NCBI GenBank assembly: GCA_009692275.1
Contig: SHZL01000157.1
Span: forward strand, 1 to 6,519
Direction of reading: 5' to 3'
DNA length: 6,519 nt
From: Lysobacterales bacterium
Lineage (GTDB): Bacteria > Pseudomonadota > Gammaproteobacteria > Xanthomonadales > SZUA-36
The translations under genes and the position numbers were made by a program. The notes below the pieces were generated by a model. The model did not search any database. It was not told the origin of the DNA and saw only the letters and a list, made by a program, of their open reading frames with translations. Positions 4,904-6,519 of the stretch are shown here, in pieces. How positions within the stretch are numbered: the first letter of the stretch is position 1; each line of letters starts with the position of its first letter.

Positions 4904-5974
4904 TTGCTCCGTACCGCAGCGATCAATGTTGCCGGTTCTGAAGAACCCGGCGCGCCTTTCGCTACCCTTTCCCTGGATGTTCACGGGGGAGACCACGGTC
5001 CCCGGCTGACTATTCCTGCCGCCATTGCAGCGCTCGCAAGGGACCCCGGGATCAAAATTATCCTGGCTGGTCAGCAATCCGCCATTGAGTCCATACTAAC
5101 CAATGCTATGCAGGCGGTCGGTCCACGGCTCGTCGTGCACCACGCCCCGGACGTGTTACCTGCAGATGCCAAACCCACGGCTGTTTTGCGTCGCGGCCAA
5201 ACAAGCAGCATGTGGCAGGCTTTGCAGTTGCTTGCTGACGGGAAGGCAGATGCCTGCATCAGTGGTGGAAGCACCGCAGCACTAATGACTCTTGGCGTAA
5301 AACTCGTGGGATTATTGCCCGGCATTCAGCGTCCTGCGCTAATGGCTCATGTGCCGTGTACCAACGGACAAACGGGCCTGCTGGATCTCGGTGCCAACAT
5401 CAATGTGAGCGCTCGACAGCTGGTCCAATTCGCGGTCATGGGTTCTGTTACCGCGCAGGTTGCCGATGGGATTGACCGACCCAGGGTTGGTTTGCTCAAC
5501 GTGGGCCATGAAGACAGTAAAGGCCATGAACTGGTGCGGGATGCTCATCAGCAACTCAAGCTGCTGCCGCTGAATTATGTCGGCTTTATTGAAGGGAGCG
5601 ATATCTTCTCAGGGAAAGTTGATGTTGCGGTTTGTGACGGGTTTGCAGGAAACCTTATCCTGAAATCCAGTGAGGGCCTGGTTCGCTTTCTTGTCGCCGA
5701 GCTCAACTTCGCATTGAACTCCGGTTTCTCTACCCGTCTCGGGGGCATGCTGGTAAAACCAGCGCTGCGCCAATTGATGGCGCAACTCGATCCGTCTGCG
5801 CATAATGGTGCGCCACTGCTGGGCCTGAAAAGCGTTGTGGTCAAGAGCCATGGCGGGGCAGGCTGCGAATCCATGACACAGGCAATATTGGAGGCGGGGC
5901 GGGAAGCAAGGCGGCGCGTCCCGGAGAAAATCGAGGCGTCAATGCGAGCCTATCAATTGGAGACTGAGGCGTGA
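4904..5974 (+). CDS. plsX: Phosphate acyltransferase PlsX (acyl-ACP:phosphate transacylase)
   Basis: A 356-residue enzyme that turns acyl-ACP and inorganic phosphate into acyl phosphate, the acyl donor for PlsY in the first step of phosphatidic acid synthesis. It is a peripheral, membrane-associated soluble protein. Recognised blocks: LDVHGGDHGP (24-33), the SSMWQAL helix (101-107), LLDLGANINVSARQLVQFAVMGS (about 159-181), RVGLLNVGHEDSKG (194-207), VDVAVCDGFAGNLILKSSEG (239-258), NGAPLLGLKSVVVKSHGGA (301-319). Two normally conserved motifs differ: LDxMGGD has His27 in place of Met, and SAGNTGALM reads SGGSTAALM (120-128). TTG 4904 is the only plausible in-frame start; no ATG, GTG or TTG lies between it and the first motif, and upstream to the rpmF end only rare ATT codons occur. 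No clear ribosome site precedes it. This gives an N-terminus about 15 residues longer than in E. coli. It overlaps fabH by four bases. Confidence 0.93.
   Translation: MLRTAAINVAGSEEPGAPFATLSLDVHGGDHGPRLTIPAAIAALARDPGIKIILAGQQSAIESILTNAMQAVGPRLVVHHAPDVLPADAKPTAVLRRGQTSSMWQALQLLADGKADACISGGSTAALMTLGVKLVGLLPGIQRPALMAHVPCTNGQTGLLDLGANINVSARQLVQFAVMGSVTAQVADGIDRPRVGLLNVGHEDSKGHELVRDAHQQLKLLPLNYVGFIEGSDIFSGKVDVAVCDGFAGNLILKSSEGLVRFLVAELNFALNSGFSTRLGGMLVKPALRQLMAQLDPSAHNGAPLLGLKSVVVKSHGGAGCESMTQAILEAGREARRRVPEKIEASMRAYQLETEA
5959..5962 (+). promoter_or_regulatory. Ribosome binding site of fabH
   Basis: GGAG eight bases before GTG 5971, within the last codons of plsX. It supports the overlapping GTG start. 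Confidence 0.65.
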
Positions 5975-6519
5975 TTTACTCAAGAATAATGGGAACTGGC
6001 AGCCAATTGCCCGAGCGGATTGTCACCAACCTTGACCTGGAGAAAGTCATGGCTACCACCGATGAGTGGATCCGTTCCAGGACAGGAATTTGTGAGCGGC
6101 GGATTGTCAGCGAAGGCGAAACCACTACCACCCTGGCCCTGGAAGCTTGCCGCAAGGCCCTTGCCGCTGCCGCCATAGAACCGGAAGAAATTGACCTGTT
6201 CATCGTGGGCACTACGACACCGGATCTGATTTTTCCCAGCTCAGCCTGCTTGGTGCAAAAGCAACTGGGCCTGCGCGACGTTGGGGCTATGGATATCAAT
6301 GCGGCCTGTTCCGGCTTCATGTACGCCCTGAGTGTTGCTGATAAGTACATCCGTTGCGGAGACGCGCGCCGGGTTTTGGTTTGTGGCGCGGAAACCTTGT
6401 CAAAACTGATTAACTGGAACAAGCGCGATACTGCAGTATTGTTCGGCGACGGCGCCGGCGCGGTTGTGCTGGAGGCATCGGAGGAACCGGGAATACTGTC
6501 TACTCATATCCACGCTGAT
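5971..6519 (+). CDS. fabH: 3-oxoacyl-ACP synthase III (FabH, KAS III), 3' end missing
   Basis: The first 183 codons of beta-ketoacyl-ACP synthase III, which condenses acetyl-CoA (or another primer) with malonyl-ACP to start type II fatty acid synthesis in the cytoplasm. Visible motifs: IMGTGSQLPERIVTN (6-20), TDEWIRSRTGICERR (30-44), GTTTPDLIFPSSAC (80-93), the active-site Cys113 in NAACSGFMYALSVAD (110-124), VLVCGAE (135-141) and LFGDGAGAVVLEASEEPGI (157-175). The catalytic His and Asn of the C-terminal half lie beyond the window; the family is about 320 residues. It starts at GTG 5971, which shares GTGA with the plsX stop, so translation is likely coupled. MIYSRIMGTG aligns with MYTKIIGTG of E. 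coli, confirming this start. In related genomes fabD, fabG and acpP follow. Confidence 0.96.
   Translation, partial: MIYSRIMGTGSQLPERIVTNLDLEKVMATTDEWIRSRTGICERRIVSEGETTTTLALEACRKALAAAAIEPEEIDLFIVGTTTPDLIFPSSACLVQKQLGLRDVGAMDINAACSGFMYALSVADKYIRCGDARRVLVCGAETLSKLINWNKRDTAVLFGDGAGAVVLEASEEPGILSTHIHAD

Noticed and set aside
5976..6422. Minus-strand 148-codon frame opposite fabH
   Set aside because: It is entirely antisense to a clear fabH and has Ser/Arg-rich shadow composition.

Overview
The window looks like a chromosomal segment of a gammaproteobacterium with moderately high GC. The evidence is the block maf (yceF type) / yceD (DUF177) / rpmF / plsX / fabH, which has the order known from Escherichia coli and relatives, together with proteins that align by eye with the E. 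coli versions along most of their length. I cannot name the genus. There is no sign of a phage, transposon, CRISPR array or RNA gene.

Left half, minus strand (1-3823). Reading from right to left: a Maf-family nucleotide pyrophosphatase, a 133-base gap with a candidate promoter and operator, and a two-gene beta-oxidation operon. The operon encodes the alpha subunit (enoyl-CoA hydratase plus 3-hydroxyacyl-CoA dehydrogenase, FadJ-like) and the beta subunit (3-ketoacyl-CoA thiolase, FadI-like). The two genes overlap by 11 bases. The thiolase runs off the left edge.

Right half, plus strand (3961-6519). The genes are yceD (DUF177), rpmF (ribosomal protein L32), plsX (acyl-ACP:phosphate acyltransferase) and the first 183 codons of fabH (beta-ketoacyl-ACP synthase III), running off the right edge. 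The group links ribosome assembly to the start of fatty acid and phospholipid synthesis. PlsX hands acyl groups from acyl-ACP to phosphate for phosphatidic acid synthesis, and FabH starts new acyl chains. The beta-oxidation pair degrades the same acyl chains, so synthesis and breakdown genes sit back to back with maf between them.

The genes are ordinary core metabolism, and I see no undescribed multi-gene system. The non-coding structure holds the points of interest: four 14-base AT-rich tandem repeats directly in front of the rpmF ribosome binding site; an apparently symmetric divergent promoter shared by maf and yceD, with one AT box serving as -10 in both directions and maf probably read from a nearly leaderless transcript; a 16-base near-duplication at the fadJ start that creates a seven-codon upstream reading frame; a 7-base inverted repeat over the -35 of the fadJ promoter; and a strong 9-bp hairpin just before an apparent TTG start of plsX. 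No stretch longer than 300 bases lacks a gene.
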